Notes: generated by a model from the letters alone, not told the origin. A stretch of DNA of 64,000 nucleotides from Paenibacillus psychroresistens (GCF_009728935.1 NZ_CP034235.1:4502001-4566000), one strand, 5' to 3'. Positions 1-9,149 are shown, counted from the first letter of the stretch. Numbers and translations: made by a program.

Positions 1-511
1 GTAGAAGCTCCCTCATCAGCTCGGCGGAGAATCGTTCAAGCTTAACCTTTGCACCCAAAAGGTCCATAGCTTTACCTTTTGTTACGGCCACAAACGTGGA
101 TAGCCGATTTTCTGGTCTATCAGCTAAGTAATTCATTGGTATGGTCATTCCATCTTTTGCAATATCTTCTCCAAATAACAGAACACGTCGATGCGCAAAA
201 AATATTTTTCTAGGCAGCCGAGATTGTATTTTATCAACTGCTTCCCATATCGTATTCGCCGCTTCAGTCTCAATAGTATAAGGCTCTACACCGCCTGTAC
301 CTCCGCCCCCTCCACTGGCCCCTCCCATATTTCCAGGTAAGGGAATAAGGATGCTAATCCGATATAAATCGTTTTCTTTATCAATTGAAGATGCTAATAC
401 GAAGGCTACATCATTAATTTCTCTGCGGTCCCAACAACCGCTCAATACTAAAGGGCATAATACAAAAGGGAATATCCATCTAAGATGTTTTAACAAAGAG
501 CTATTATTCAT
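1..511 (-). CDS. Ger(x)C family spore germination lipoprotein (partial, 3' end outside window)
   Basis: N-terminal ~170 residues of a germinant-receptor C subunit. The start ATG is at 511, inside the last codons of the upstream GerA gene (8-nt overlap, translationally coupled). A basic N-terminus and hydrophobic stretch end in the lipobox LSGC followed by WDRREIND, the signature beginning of Ger(x)C proteins, so it should be a lipoprotein on the outer face of the inner spore membrane. A glycine-rich run (GGASGGGGGTGG-like, about residues 58-70) replaces part of the usual loop. The A-then-C order with B presumably beyond the window edge matches gerK operons (A-C-B) rather than gerA (A-B-C). 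The reading frame is open to base 1. Confidence 0.93.
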   Translation of the reverse strand, partial: MNNSSLLKHLRWIFPFVLCPLVLSGCWDRREINDVAFVLASSIDKENDLYRISILIPLPGNMGGASGGGGGTGGVEPYTIETEAANTIWEAVDKIQSRLPRKIFFAHRRVLLFGEDIAKDGMTIPMNYLADRPENRLSTFVAVTKGKAMDLLGAKVKLERFSAELMRELL

Positions 512-2036
512 TATTTTCAGCTTCTCCAATCTTGCCCTTTTTCTCAGTCATATCCCCGATTCTTACCTTATTAACTGACTTTAAGAATGCCGGGCGTTTT
601 TTCATAGCCCACCAAGGAGCTCTTATTGGAATATCTTTAAAATCACTGATCGACAATGGAGCAATTGGCGATAAATAAGAAACGCCAAAGGAACGAAGCC
701 GTGCCATATGGCCCATGATGAACATGATCCCAATTATAAGACCGAGTAGACCGAAAATGGACGAAATGATCATCAAGGGAAAACGCAGAATTCTCACAGA
801 AATAGCAGCATTATATTTAGGAAGTGAAAAAGAAGCGATCCCTGTAACTGACACAACGATTACCATTGGCGCTGAGACAATTCCAGCTTGAACGGCAGCT
901 TGACCCACTACCAATGCCCCAAGAATGCTCACCGCTTGGCCTACAGCCCTTGGCAAGCGTATCCCGGCTTCTCGTAGCGCTTCAAATGCAAACTCCATAA
1001 TCAAGGCTTCGACAACTGCAGGAAATGGAATCGATTCCCTTGAAGCTGCAATACTTAAAAGTAAACTGGTTGGGATCATTTCAGAATGAAAGGTAGAAAT
1101 TGCGATATAGATCGCAGGCGTGAAAAGTGCGATAAACAAGAGAATTAACCGTAAGATACGCAGCAGTGAGCCTATATAAAACTTTTCATAATAATCCTCA
1201 CTAGCTTGGATCCATTGCCAGAATACGATCGGTGCAAGCAGTACAAATGGGGTGCCATCCGTAATGATAGCAACTCGACCCTCAAGCAATGCTGCCGCAA
1301 CAGTATCCGGACGTTCTGTATATTGAAGCTGTGGGAAAGGCGAGTAACCGCTGTCTTGAATTAATTCCTCTAAATAACCGCTTTCTAGAACACCATCGAT
1401 TTTTATTCTTTCAATTCGTGCAACTACCTCTTTAACCAATTCAGGATCAGCCAGACCATCAATATAAGATACGACAACATTAGTATTGGTTTGCAGCCCA
1501 ACTACCATCGGCTTCATTCTTAATCTAGGCGACTTGATTTTTCTGCGAATTAAGGAGGTATTTGTTCTAATTAATTCGTTAAAACCATCTCTGGGGCCAC
1601 GAATAACCGATTCCGTTTGTGGTTCCGATACTGTGCGGTGCTCTCCGCCCCTCAAACCCAGATTTATGGCGGTTTGATTACCATCTACGATAAACGCAGT
1701 ATCTCCAGAAAGAATGCCATTCAAGAGATCCATATAATTTTCAATTACCATTACTTGAGCAACTGGCAAGGAATGAGTTTGGATTTGTTTAATAATATCT
1801 TCATTTCCTTCAAGCACCATCAAGGTTTTCATGGCATTATCAACGGCATCTGTCGTAATCAGACCATCAATGTATACGAATAATGCAATGGGGCCTTTTT
1901 CAATCTCGAATTCCCTGATTACAATATCAGAGCTATCTTTGAATATTTCGCTCAAATACGCTTTATTGTCATTTAAAGTATTAAATATCGGTACGGATTT
2001 ATAGTCTTTAATGGTTGTTTTATCCGTTAAGTCCAT
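504..2036 (-). CDS. GerA family spore germination protein (A subunit)
   Basis: Integral membrane A subunit of a nutrient germinant receptor, about 510 residues, the usual family length. The hydrophilic N-terminal half carries the family's soluble-domain motifs (YIDGLITTD, GDTAFIVDG, RGPRDGFNE, SYIDGLADPELV, DGTPFVLLAP). The C-terminal half (about residues 290-455) has several transmembrane segments, followed by a basic tail. I prefer the ATG at 2036 over the in-frame GTG/ATG at 2048 because a GGATGGTG-like site lies 6 nt before it; the difference is four residues. It is followed by an overlapping Ger(x)C gene. Expected to be made in the forespore; no clear sigma-G promoter was identified by eye. 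Confidence 0.93.
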   Translation of the reverse strand: MDLTDKTTIKDYKSVPIFNTLNDNKAYLSEIFKDSSDIVIREFEIEKGPIALFVYIDGLITTDAVDNAMKTLMVLEGNEDIIKQIQTHSLPVAQVMVIENYMDLLNGILSGDTAFIVDGNQTAINLGLRGGEHRTVSEPQTESVIRGPRDGFNELIRTNTSLIRRKIKSPRLRMKPMVVGLQTNTNVVVSYIDGLADPELVKEVVARIERIKIDGVLESGYLEELIQDSGYSPFPQLQYTERPDTVAAALLEGRVAIITDGTPFVLLAPIVFWQWIQASEDYYEKFYIGSLLRILRLILLFIALFTPAIYIAISTFHSEMIPTSLLLSIAASRESIPFPAVVEALIMEFAFEALREAGIRLPRAVGQAVSILGALVVGQAAVQAGIVSAPMVIVVSVTGIASFSLPKYNAAISVRILRFPLMIISSIFGLLGLIIGIMFIMGHMARLRSFGVSYLSPIAPLSISDFKDIPIRAPWWAMKKRPAFLKSVNKVRIGDMTEKKGKIGEAENNE

Positions 2037-2183
2037 TGTTAACACCATCCAACTGAGTGAATTATGTGTAGATTACCCAGATAAATTTGATATTATACGA
2101 GTTGATGAGCAACAAGTGGTAATCCACCTATAAATTCGGTACAATAGAAAAGTACAACATCTATAGAAAAGAAGGTGCGCGTT

Positions 2184-3101
2184 TTGTCACAAACCAATAG
2201 TGTATACGGTGGTCAGGCTGTTATTGAAGGGGTCATGTTTGCAGGACGATCCGTGCACGTTACAGCAGTTCGTCGTAAAAACAATGAAATCAGCTTTTTG
2301 GAAGTACCTAAAACAGAAAAAGGCTGGGTGCGCAATTTAAAGAAGATTCCTTTACTTCGCGGTTTAGTTGCGATTATTGAAGCTAGTGCTAAAGGTTCTG
2401 TTCATCTTAATTTTTCTGCTGAGGTTTATGCGGAGGAAGAAGGAGAGGTTAAACAGGAAGAGCCTTCATTTTTCGGTAAAATATCTCTATATCTCGGTGT
2501 TGCAGTAGTAGGTGTGCTTTCTTTTGTCGTTGGTAAATTATTCTTTACCCTAATGCCACCCGCTATCGAATATTTAGCATTCAATAATTTGTTTGAAGGT
2601 CGAATCTACCATAACCTATTAGAAGGACTTATTAAAATTATTTTTCTTGTAGGCTATATTTATGTAATATCTCTAACTCCACTGATTAAAAGATTGTTCC
2701 AGTACCATGGAGCTGAGCATAAAGTAATCAGCGCTTACGAAGCAGGCCTTGAGCTTACCGTACGAAACGTGCAAAAATTCAATACGCTGCATTACCGTTG
2801 CGGCAGCAGCTTTATTATTCTAACCGTCATTATCGGTGTTATCATTTATTCTTTTGTTCCTTATGACACCTTTATGGAGCGAATTATCCAAAGGCTTATT
2901 TTATTACCCGTGGTAATTGGGGTATCCTATGAAGCACTGCGGATTACTAATGCACTTCGTGATATTCCTGTACTTCGTTACTTGGGTTATCCTGGATTAT
3001 GGCTGCAGAAATTAACGACCAAACAACCAGAAGATGCTCAGGTTGAGGTTTCCATTGCATCATTCAATCGCATGAGAGAAATTGATATGCGTAACGCTTA
3101 G
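2184..3101 (+). CDS. yqhQ: DUF1385 family membrane protein (YqhQ-like)
   Basis: About 305 residues. It begins with the conserved YGGQAVIEGVMFAGR block of DUF1385 and contains the family's central membrane helices and the motif YHGAEHKVISAYE plus HYRCGSSF near the middle, where conserved His/Cys/Glu residues suggest a metal site. I place the start at the TTG at 2184, since AGAAGGTG at 2169-2177 is a good ribosome site six bases before it; a GTG at 2175 lies inside that site. B. subtilis YqhQ is the obvious relative. The molecular function is not established. The gene is transcribed away from the germination operon. Confidence 0.9.
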   Translation: MSQTNSVYGGQAVIEGVMFAGRSVHVTAVRRKNNEISFLEVPKTEKGWVRNLKKIPLLRGLVAIIEASAKGSVHLNFSAEVYAEEEGEVKQEEPSFFGKISLYLGVAVVGVLSFVVGKLFFTLMPPAIEYLAFNNLFEGRIYHNLLEGLIKIIFLVGYIYVISLTPLIKRLFQYHGAEHKVISAYEAGLELTVRNVQKFNTLHYRCGSSFIILTVIIGVIIYSFVPYDTFMERIIQRLILLPVVIGVSYEALRITNALRDIPVLRYLGYPGLWLQKLTTKQPEDAQVEVSIASFNRMREIDMRNA

Positions 3102-3171
3102 GTTACTAAGGTAAACTCAGCCTATGCTTACGTAGAAAGTTTTCTTACGAAAACTCAAGGGAGGAATTCAA

Positions 3172-3462
3172 ATGAAAAGAAGACGTTTTTCGATACCTAC
3201 TCAGGTTATTATCGGATTGATCATCATTGGTCTTTTGGGGAGTATTATTCGTTCGCCTTCCAGTTACTTAATTCCACTATTCATTTTTGCCGCAATTTTT
3301 ATTTTGTACAAATATCCACCTAATGGATTGATTCGTAAAGGCAGCTCCAAAACATCGTACACGTATCAAAACAAAACAAGGGAGAAGAAAAAGCCCTCTC
3401 CCTTCCGTGTTATTCAAGGCAATAAGGATTCATCGGATGATGATACCCCTAAATTTCACTAA
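3172..3462 (+). CDS. small membrane protein of unknown function
   Basis: 96 residues, preceded by a good ribosome site (GGGAGGAATTC, ATG at 3172). A basic start is followed by two closely spaced hydrophobic segments (about residues 12-25 and 31-46), then a hydrophilic, Lys/Ser-rich C-terminal tail rich in KKPSP and DSSDDD. It is probably an integral membrane protein with a cytoplasmic tail. It lies 70 bp after the DUF1385 gene on the same strand and could be cotranscribed. The last 14 bases overlap the convergent histidine kinase gene. I do not recognise a family. Confidence 0.75.
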   Translation: MKRRRFSIPTQVIIGLIIIGLLGSIIRSPSSYLIPLFIFAAIFILYKYPPNGLIRKGSSKTSYTYQNKTREKKKPSPFRVIQGNKDSSDDDTPKFH

Positions 3463-5248
3463 ATGTTTCTTTTGGAACCAGCTCGATTTCTAAATAAGTT
3501 GGCTTAGCAATTACGTTCTTAATATTCATCCCTCGAAGTACTAATGACGAAACGATCGATACATCTCTTTCTGAGAATAGATAAGTATGCTGATGTGGTT
3601 TATTCATCATATAGGATATGGAGCCGGCAATGGCTTGTGTATCGATCGTTTTGATCAGCTGTGCAATGATTTCAAATTCATTGGAATCTCCAAATGTCTC
3701 CAAAGACCTGAATATAATAACAGGAACTTCAATAAACCCAGAAATTTCATGCAGCTTATCTAAGATCCCCCACCCCGAATTTAACCCTTGTAAATTCAAA
3801 TCAAGAAAAATCATCGCAGGCCTATTATCAGGATTACAGTGTTCTAACGCCAATATACATTCTTCTGGAGTATCTAAATGCACAAAAGGAAAATTCAATT
3901 GCGTAAAGCTGTTAAACATGAATTGCGCAATGGTATCATTATCTCGAACAACAACCATTTTCTGATGAAGATCAACCACCTCATACGCAGGCAATTCCAC
4001 TGAGAAGATACTTCCTTCTCCTAATACAGACGTAAAGCTAAGCTGTCCACCAAGCTTCTCAACGATTTCTTTACAGATAGCCAACCCTAAGCCTGTCCCG
4101 CCCATCTGCCTTCTATCCGAGTTATCTACACGATAAAACTTAGTAAAAAGCTTACTTTTCGCTTCATCTGGAATCCCAATACCACGATCATGGATATGGA
4201 TCGAAACATTCTTTTGATCCAGCTCAACTATTATTTGAATGTTTTCATTGTCAGGAGAGTATTTAAGAGCATTGTTAATCAGATGATTTAATACCTGACG
4301 TAATCTATTCTCGTCTGCACGAACCAAAATTGTTTTTGCTTGCAGCTGAAGCTGTATATGACATCCTTGCTTTTCAGTCCATTGTTCAACAATTTCAGCT
4401 AATAATATATCTAAGGCCAAAGGTGTAATATAGTATTTTTGTTGTCCAGCCTCCATTCGCTGCAAATCAAGGAAATCATTAATTAAATCAGATAACCGAA
4501 TCGCTTCATTATAAATCGTCTGGTGGTATTTTTTGCGCTTATCCGCAGAAACTTCACGATACAACAAGATTTCAACAAAGCCTAAAATACTGGATAATGG
4601 CGTTTTTAATTCATGGGAAACAATGCTGATTAATTCATTTTTCATCTGTAAAACTTTTTCTCCCTCGCTCCGATCACGAAAAACAAATAAATAAGCAGGA
4701 ATTGAATTAATAATTTCCCCTTCAATTTTAGTAGCATTTAACTCAAAATATTGATCCTCCTCATTTGCAGAAGAAAATTTGAACTGAAAAGTCAGACTGC
4801 CACTGCTATCATTGGTTAAGTACTTACTAATAGACTCTTGCAAGCTGTCTGATTCTGTACAGTAAATACGCATATCCTCGCAAAATGCTTTAAGCGTTGT
4901 AACAACCTTGTCCTCAAGCTTAAAGCAACTTTTAAAATTAGAATTGGAATACTGAATATTCCCCATTTTATCAGCTATAAGAATCGATTCTTGAGTAGAT
5001 TCCATAATCCGCCGAGCTCGTTTTTTCTCTTGATTAAGCTCATCTTTGAGTGTAAGAACAACCTTATCTTGCTTTGAATTGTTGATTAATAAATATGCAA
5101 TTAAAGAAAAAAAACCTAGACCAATCACCTGTAATCCACTTGTTGAAATAGTGATTTCCCAGAAAAACAAGCTGGACACCCCAAACAATAGCAAAATACA
5201 TAATAAGGTGATTAATCGGGTTGATGCTTGGATCGATTTTATGCGCAT
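3449..5248 (-). CDS. membrane hybrid sensor histidine kinase with degenerate C-terminal receiver
   Basis: 599 residues. Two N-terminal transmembrane helices (about 12-30 and 38-55) are separated by a very short loop, so there is no real extracellular sensor. A PAS-like domain follows (about 80-195), then HisKA with phosphoacceptor His near 211 (SIVSHELKTPLSSILGF) and HATPase_c with N box (NHLINNALKYSP), G1 (DRGIGIPDEA) and G2 (GGTGLGLAI). The last ~165 residues resemble a receiver (acceptor-like Asp in MIFLDLNLQG), but the DD acidic pair is replaced (VVRDND) and the conserved Lys loop is not obvious, so phosphorylation there is doubtful. It is third in an operon with two response regulators. 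Its start lies only 31 bp from a 100-bp palindromic element (5280-5379). The ribosome site (GAGGTG) is 13 nt from the ATG, unusually far. Confidence 0.9.
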   Translation of the reverse strand: MRIKSIQASTRLITLLCILLLFGVSSLFFWEITISTSGLQVIGLGFFSLIAYLLINNSKQDKVVLTLKDELNQEKKRARRIMESTQESILIADKMGNIQYSNSNFKSCFKLEDKVVTTLKAFCEDMRIYCTESDSLQESISKYLTNDSSGSLTFQFKFSSANEEDQYFELNATKIEGEIINSIPAYLFVFRDRSEGEKVLQMKNELISIVSHELKTPLSSILGFVEILLYREVSADKRKKYHQTIYNEAIRLSDLINDFLDLQRMEAGQQKYYITPLALDILLAEIVEQWTEKQGCHIQLQLQAKTILVRADENRLRQVLNHLINNALKYSPDNENIQIIVELDQKNVSIHIHDRGIGIPDEAKSKLFTKFYRVDNSDRRQMGGTGLGLAICKEIVEKLGGQLSFTSVLGEGSIFSVELPAYEVVDLHQKMVVVRDNDTIAQFMFNSFTQLNFPFVHLDTPEECILALEHCNPDNRPAMIFLDLNLQGLNSGWGILDKLHEISGFIEVPVIIFRSLETFGDSNEFEIIAQLIKTIDTQAIAGSISYMMNKPHQHTYLFSERDVSIVSSLVLRGMNIKNVIAKPTYLEIELVPKETFSEI

Positions 5249-5279
5249 AGTTTACCAAGCACCTCGTTATGATATCTTT

Positions 5280-5379
5280 ACTGGTAACGGGCAACAATTA
5301 ACGATTCCATTCCTGTAGAACGCGAGATTTCTCGCGGATTTCGTTCGAATGGAAAAGCAACAAGTTGCCCGTTAACAGT
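5280..5379. repeat. 100-bp imperfect palindromic element (REP/MITE-like)
   Basis: Intergenic element whose ends are inverted repeats: ACTGGTAACGGGCAAC at 5280-5295 and, on the other strand, ACTGTTAACGGGCAAC from 5379 to 5364. The inner parts also pair: TTCCATTC at 5305-5312 with its complement at 5346-5353, and a CGCGAGA/TCTCGCG core at 5321-5334. The whole element could fold into one long imperfect stem. A near copy of its left end (29 of 31 bases) occurs at 26328-26358, so it is dispersed. It carries no ORF of its own. Confidence 0.8.
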
Positions 5380-5387
5380 ATACTTCT

Positions 5388-7058
5388 TTATTCTAACTGC
5401 AGAATTTTTTTCACTTTAGCTTCTAGTTCTATCATCGAAAAAGGCTTAGAAATATAATCATCCGCTCCAAGCATCAATCCTCGTGCGATGTCTTCGTCAT
5501 TGATTCGTCCTGATAACATAATAACTTTCATTTCTTCATTTAAAGCTTTCTTATTATCTCGAAGTGCAAGCAATAAGCCAAACCCATCCATCTTAGGCAT
5601 AATCGCATCGAGTAAACAAAGGTCAACTACTTCCGTGATAAGAATTTGCAAGCCTTCCTCCCCATCTGTAGCTTCCATTAAATCTACTGGAAGATGAGCT
5701 AGCTTAGACATCAGAATAGCACGAATCATACGATCATCATCAACAATAAGTATCCGTTTTCTAATGGCTGAAGTCGACACTTCTTCTAGCGAATAATCAT
5801 AAAGCAAACATCGATTGCGTCCTTGTTCTTTAGCTTTATACATGGTTTCATCTGCCACTTGAATCCATTTTTGCACATCAACGCCAGGCTGCCATTGCGC
5901 TATTCCTGCTGAAAAAGTAATGTTATAGGCTTGTCCTTCATGCTCAGTTATTGGCGAGCGGCGAATTTTATCCAAGACAGCTTGAATAAGGGCAGCTGCT
6001 TGCTGTCCAGTGGTATTGGGGAATATAATCACAAATTCTTCACCACCAAAACGTGCTACCAAATCTGTTGAGCGAACATATTCTTGCAGAGTATGGGCCA
6101 TTGCCTGAAGCACTAGATCGCCGATGGAATGCCCGTATGTATCATTAATATTCTTAAAACGATCTATATCAATAAAAGCTAATGATATAGGTGCAGGGAA
6201 ACGTTCTATTCGCTTCAATTCAAGCTGCATTTGGTTATCGAAATAACGTCGATTGAATATCCCTGTAAGCGGATCCCGAAAGGCCATCTGTGAAAAAATC
6301 ATCGTCCTGCGTAATAAGCTGAAAATCCGCGCAGCCAGTTCCTCATATTGAAAAGGCTTGGTGACATAATCATCAGCACCAAGCTGCAAACAGCGTACTT
6401 TATCTTGTAAATCATTTTCTCCGGATAAAACAATTAACGGCAACCATTTCAAAGTAGGATCTTCCTTGAGGAAATAAAACAAGTCATAGCCTGATTGAGG
6501 ATGCATTCGTAAATCCAAAGTAATTAAATCATATTTATTTTGGTAAAGCTTTGCTTTTGCATTGTCAATATTATGTACTCCATCTGCTATATACCCATCA
6601 GACTGCAAGCTTTTAACTAAATAAGAACGTAATGCTTCATCATCATCCACAATTAGAATGCGACTGCCCGGATGGGCGGAAACCTGAATAGTAGATACAG
6701 GCTCATCCCGATCAACTTCGATCATTTTTTTACTTATTTCATACTCTTCAATTAATTCGTGAACAAGCGTCAGACTACTTGCAATAGCAGATGGGATTAA
6801 CTCTTCAGAAAGATTGATGTCTTCTCTATTAACCCATTCCCACTTTTTCACAAGCTGGTCTGCAATATGTCCAATTCGAATCAAGCCAAATACAGGAGCG
6901 CTGCCTTTTAAACTATGTACTAGACGATATATATGCTGTGCTCTGAGAAAATCGACAGAACCATCTTCGAGATTATCTAAGATGGTTATCTTTTTACCTA
7001 ATTCATTTATAAGTATTTTGCGTCCTACTTTGATTTTATTGCCTTGAACTGGATCCAT
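5388..7058 (-). CDS. Hpt-REC-GGDEF-REC signalling protein (diguanylate cyclase)
   Basis: 556 residues with four domains in a row. The Hpt domain has phosphotransfer His near residue 48 (YRLVHSLKGSAPVFG). Receiver 1 (about 134-250) has the acidic pair IVDDDE, acceptor Asp in LITLDLRM, and Lys in YVTKPF. GGDEF (about 262-430) has an intact GGEEF active loop and an RSTD inhibitory I-site five residues before it. Receiver 2 (about 437-555) has IVDDDR, LLDAIMPKMDG and YISKPF. It should receive phosphate by Hpt and REC relay and make cyclic di-GMP. It sits between a single-domain REC protein (upstream) and a hybrid histidine kinase (downstream), so the three genes form a plausible phosphorelay. The ribosome site is weak (GAAGTG). 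Confidence 0.93.
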   Translation of the reverse strand: MDPVQGNKIKVGRKILINELGKKITILDNLEDGSVDFLRAQHIYRLVHSLKGSAPVFGLIRIGHIADQLVKKWEWVNREDINLSEELIPSAIASSLTLVHELIEEYEISKKMIEVDRDEPVSTIQVSAHPGSRILIVDDDEALRSYLVKSLQSDGYIADGVHNIDNAKAKLYQNKYDLITLDLRMHPQSGYDLFYFLKEDPTLKWLPLIVLSGENDLQDKVRCLQLGADDYVTKPFQYEELAARIFSLLRRTMIFSQMAFRDPLTGIFNRRYFDNQMQLELKRIERFPAPISLAFIDIDRFKNINDTYGHSIGDLVLQAMAHTLQEYVRSTDLVARFGGEEFVIIFPNTTGQQAAALIQAVLDKIRRSPITEHEGQAYNITFSAGIAQWQPGVDVQKWIQVADETMYKAKEQGRNRCLLYDYSLEEVSTSAIRKRILIVDDDRMIRAILMSKLAHLPVDLMEATDGEEGLQILITEVVDLCLLDAIMPKMDGFGLLLALRDNKKALNEEMKVIMLSGRINDEDIARGLMLGADDYISKPFSMIELEAKVKKILQLE

Positions 7059-7075
7059 TTACACTTCACATCCAA

Positions 7076-7444
7076 TTAGATCATTTGTTTGATAGTGGAA
7101 ATAAGCTGTAACGGACTAAATGGTTTAAGATAATAGGTTGTTACACCAGCAGCCAATGCTTGTTCCTTGTCTCTGTCCAACGCTTTAGCTGTTAGTAATA
7201 ATACTGGCTTGAGCTTATTGACAGAGTTTGAATTCCGCAGCCATGCGCAAACTTCAATCCCTGTTTTGGCAGGCATCATATAATCGAGAATAATTAAATC
7301 ATATTCTTCATTTTGTAAACTATCGATAGCTTCTTGGCCATCAGATGCTTCAGTAATATCATAACCCTCGTCAATTAACGTTTCGGAAATTAAAAACCGC
7401 AATGCTAACTCATCATCGGCTAACAAGATTTTTTGAGATTTCAT
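7076..7444 (-). CDS. single-domain response regulator (CheY-like)
   Basis: 122 residues, a stand-alone receiver domain: acidic pair LLADDE, acceptor Asp in DLIILDYMMPAKTG, switch Thr in LLTAKA, and Lys in YYLKPFSP. There is no output domain, so it acts as a phosphate shuttle or protein-binding switch. A strong ribosome site (AAGGAGAG) precedes the ATG. It is the first gene of the operon with the Hpt-REC-GGDEF-REC protein (17-bp gap) and the hybrid kinase. Confidence 0.95.
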   Translation of the reverse strand: MKSQKILLADDELALRFLISETLIDEGYDITEASDGQEAIDSLQNEEYDLIILDYMMPAKTGIEVCAWLRNSNSVNKLKPVLLLTAKALDRDKEQALAAGVTTYYLKPFSPLQLISTIKQMI

Positions 7445-7482
7445 ACAACTCTCCTTATAGCATAAATTAGTAGAAAAGGAGT

Positions 7483-7905
7483 TTATTCTTGATCCAACTC
7501 ATTACGGATTTGCTTTAAATCTTCTACACGTGTGGGATTTCTGCGGAAAAACTCTAATAACGTTTCAATGCAAGTGATGGAATCCCAGCTTAAATGATGC
7601 TCAATTCCTTCCACGTCTCCGTATATATTACCTTCTTGCACACCTATAACACCCAAAAATTCCTCAAGCAAGCGATGGCGATCCATTAAGCGTTTACCCA
7701 TCTTTTTACCTTTAGGGGTAAGAATTAAACCACGGTACTTTTCATATACCAAATAGTTATCTTTATCCAATTTTTGAATCATTTTTGTAACGGATGAAGG
7801 GTGTACCTGAAGACCTTCTGCAATGTCAGATACGCGCGCGTAGCCTTTTTCGTCAATTAGCTTATAAATGCGCTCTAGATAATCTTCCATACTTGGCGTC
7901 GCCAT
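7483..7905 (-). CDS. mntR: manganese-responsive transcriptional regulator MntR
   Basis: 140 residues, the usual length of Bacillus MntR (DtxR family without the SH3-like third domain). An N-terminal winged helix (ARVSDIAEGLQVHPSSVTKM) is followed by the dimerisation and metal-binding domain. Metal ligands are visible: Asp8 and Glu11 in MEDYLERIY, a His in DRHRLLEEFLG, and the Glu/Glu/His cluster in GDVEGIEHHLSW. It represses manganese uptake genes when Mn(II) is bound. No mntABCD or mntH gene is seen in the window, so it acts in trans. The spore photoproduct lyase gene lies divergently. Confidence 0.95.
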   Translation of the reverse strand: MATPSMEDYLERIYKLIDEKGYARVSDIAEGLQVHPSSVTKMIQKLDKDNYLVYEKYRGLILTPKGKKMGKRLMDRHRLLEEFLGVIGVQEGNIYGDVEGIEHHLSWDSITCIETLLEFFRRNPTRVEDLKQIRNELDQE

Positions 7906-8078
7906 GCGATTCCCTCCTATATCTGTATGCTTTTAAAGCCTACAGCACTCTATGTATGATAAACCATTTACCGCAAACAAAGCAAGTTTAATTCCCATAT
8001 CATGACTGTACAATTCGTTGAATTTTCCATGACTGAGATACCCTAAATTCCACACAATAAACTAAACTTATAAAGAGG

Positions 8079-9149
8079 GTGATTTCAGTCGCAACGGAAC
8101 TTCAAACCAGAATTCCAACCAGCACGCAGCTGTTTATTCCTGAGCTAGTTTATTTTGAACCTGATGCTTTAGAATACCCGAAAGGCCAACGAATTCATGC
8201 TTGGGCTACCGAGCAAAAACTGCCGATTCATATAACCAAATCACACAATCGAATTACCAATTTACCTGGGGAAACGGAGCTTGAAAAATACCGTATCGCC
8301 AAAAGAACGCTTGTTGTAGGGATCCGAAAAACCTTGAAATTCGAGCAATCCAAGCCTTCCGCTGAATATGCAATCCCTATAGCCACAGGCTGCATGGCTC
8401 ACTGCCATTATTGTTATCTACAGACGACGCTTGGTGCCAAGCCTTATCTTAGGATCTATGTAAATACGGATGACATCATGGATGCTGCCCAAAAATATAT
8501 CGATGAGCGTATTCCAGAAACAACCCGGTTTGAAGCAGCCTGTACATCCGATCCTGTAGGACTTGAGCATATCTCCGGCTCCTTGAAGGAGCTTATCGAA
8601 TTTATGGCTGATCAAGATTATGGCCGCTTACGTTTTGTTACTAAATTTCACCATGTCGATCCCTTGCTGCAATTGAAACATAACGGGCATACGCGCATTC
8701 GGTTTAGCGTAAATGCCGATTATGTAATCCGCAATTTTGAGCCAGGTACTTCAAGCTTTTCAGAACGTATAGAAGCTGCAGGGCGAATCGCTAAGGCCGG
8801 ATATCCCCTTGGCTTCATTATTGCTCCAATCATTTGGCATGAAGGCTGGCAGGACGGATATGCTCAGTTATTGACCAAACTGCAAGCTACCTTACCTAAG
8901 GACGCAACTACTGATCTAACTTTCGAATTGATTCAGCATCGCTTTACGAAAACAGCAAAGCGAGTAATCGAACAACGCTACCCCAAAACAAAATTAGAAA
9001 TGGATGAAGCTAAGCGCAAATATAAATGGGGCAAATACGGTCAAGGAAAGTATGTATATCCCGATGAACAAGCCAATGCCCTGCGTACGTTTATTACTGA
9101 ACAGATTTTCACGAAATTTCCACAAGCCAGCATTGATTATTTCACTTAA
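8079..9149 (+). CDS. splB: spore photoproduct lyase (radical SAM)
   Basis: Repairs the spore photoproduct (5-thyminyl-5,6-dihydrothymine) during germination, using S-adenosylmethionine. The [4Fe-4S] motif CMAHCHYC puts cysteines at about 105, 109 and 112, the Cx3Cx2C spacing of radical SAM enzymes. Family blocks FIPELVYFEPDALEYPKG and SVNADYVIRNFEPGT are present. About 356 residues, near family length. The start is uncertain: GTG at 8079 lies inside the AGAGGGTG that would be its ribosome site, so initiation may be at the following ATT or the true site may differ. The 3' end overlaps convergent ccdA by 4 bp. It is monocistronic. Confidence 0.95.
   Translation: MISVATELQTRIPTSTQLFIPELVYFEPDALEYPKGQRIHAWATEQKLPIHITKSHNRITNLPGETELEKYRIAKRTLVVGIRKTLKFEQSKPSAEYAIPIATGCMAHCHYCYLQTTLGAKPYLRIYVNTDDIMDAAQKYIDERIPETTRFEAACTSDPVGLEHISGSLKELIEFMADQDYGRLRFVTKFHHVDPLLQLKHNGHTRIRFSVNADYVIRNFEPGTSSFSERIEAAGRIAKAGYPLGFIIAPIIWHEGWQDGYAQLLTKLQATLPKDATTDLTFELIQHRFTKTAKRVIEQRYPKTKLEMDEAKRKYKWGKYGQGKYVYPDEQANALRTFITEQIFTKFPQASIDYFT

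Noticed and set aside
5046..5318. Short ORFs on both strands across the histidine kinase start and the palindromic element
   Set aside because: They lie in other frames of the kinase N-terminus, lack ribosome sites and have no recognisable protein features.
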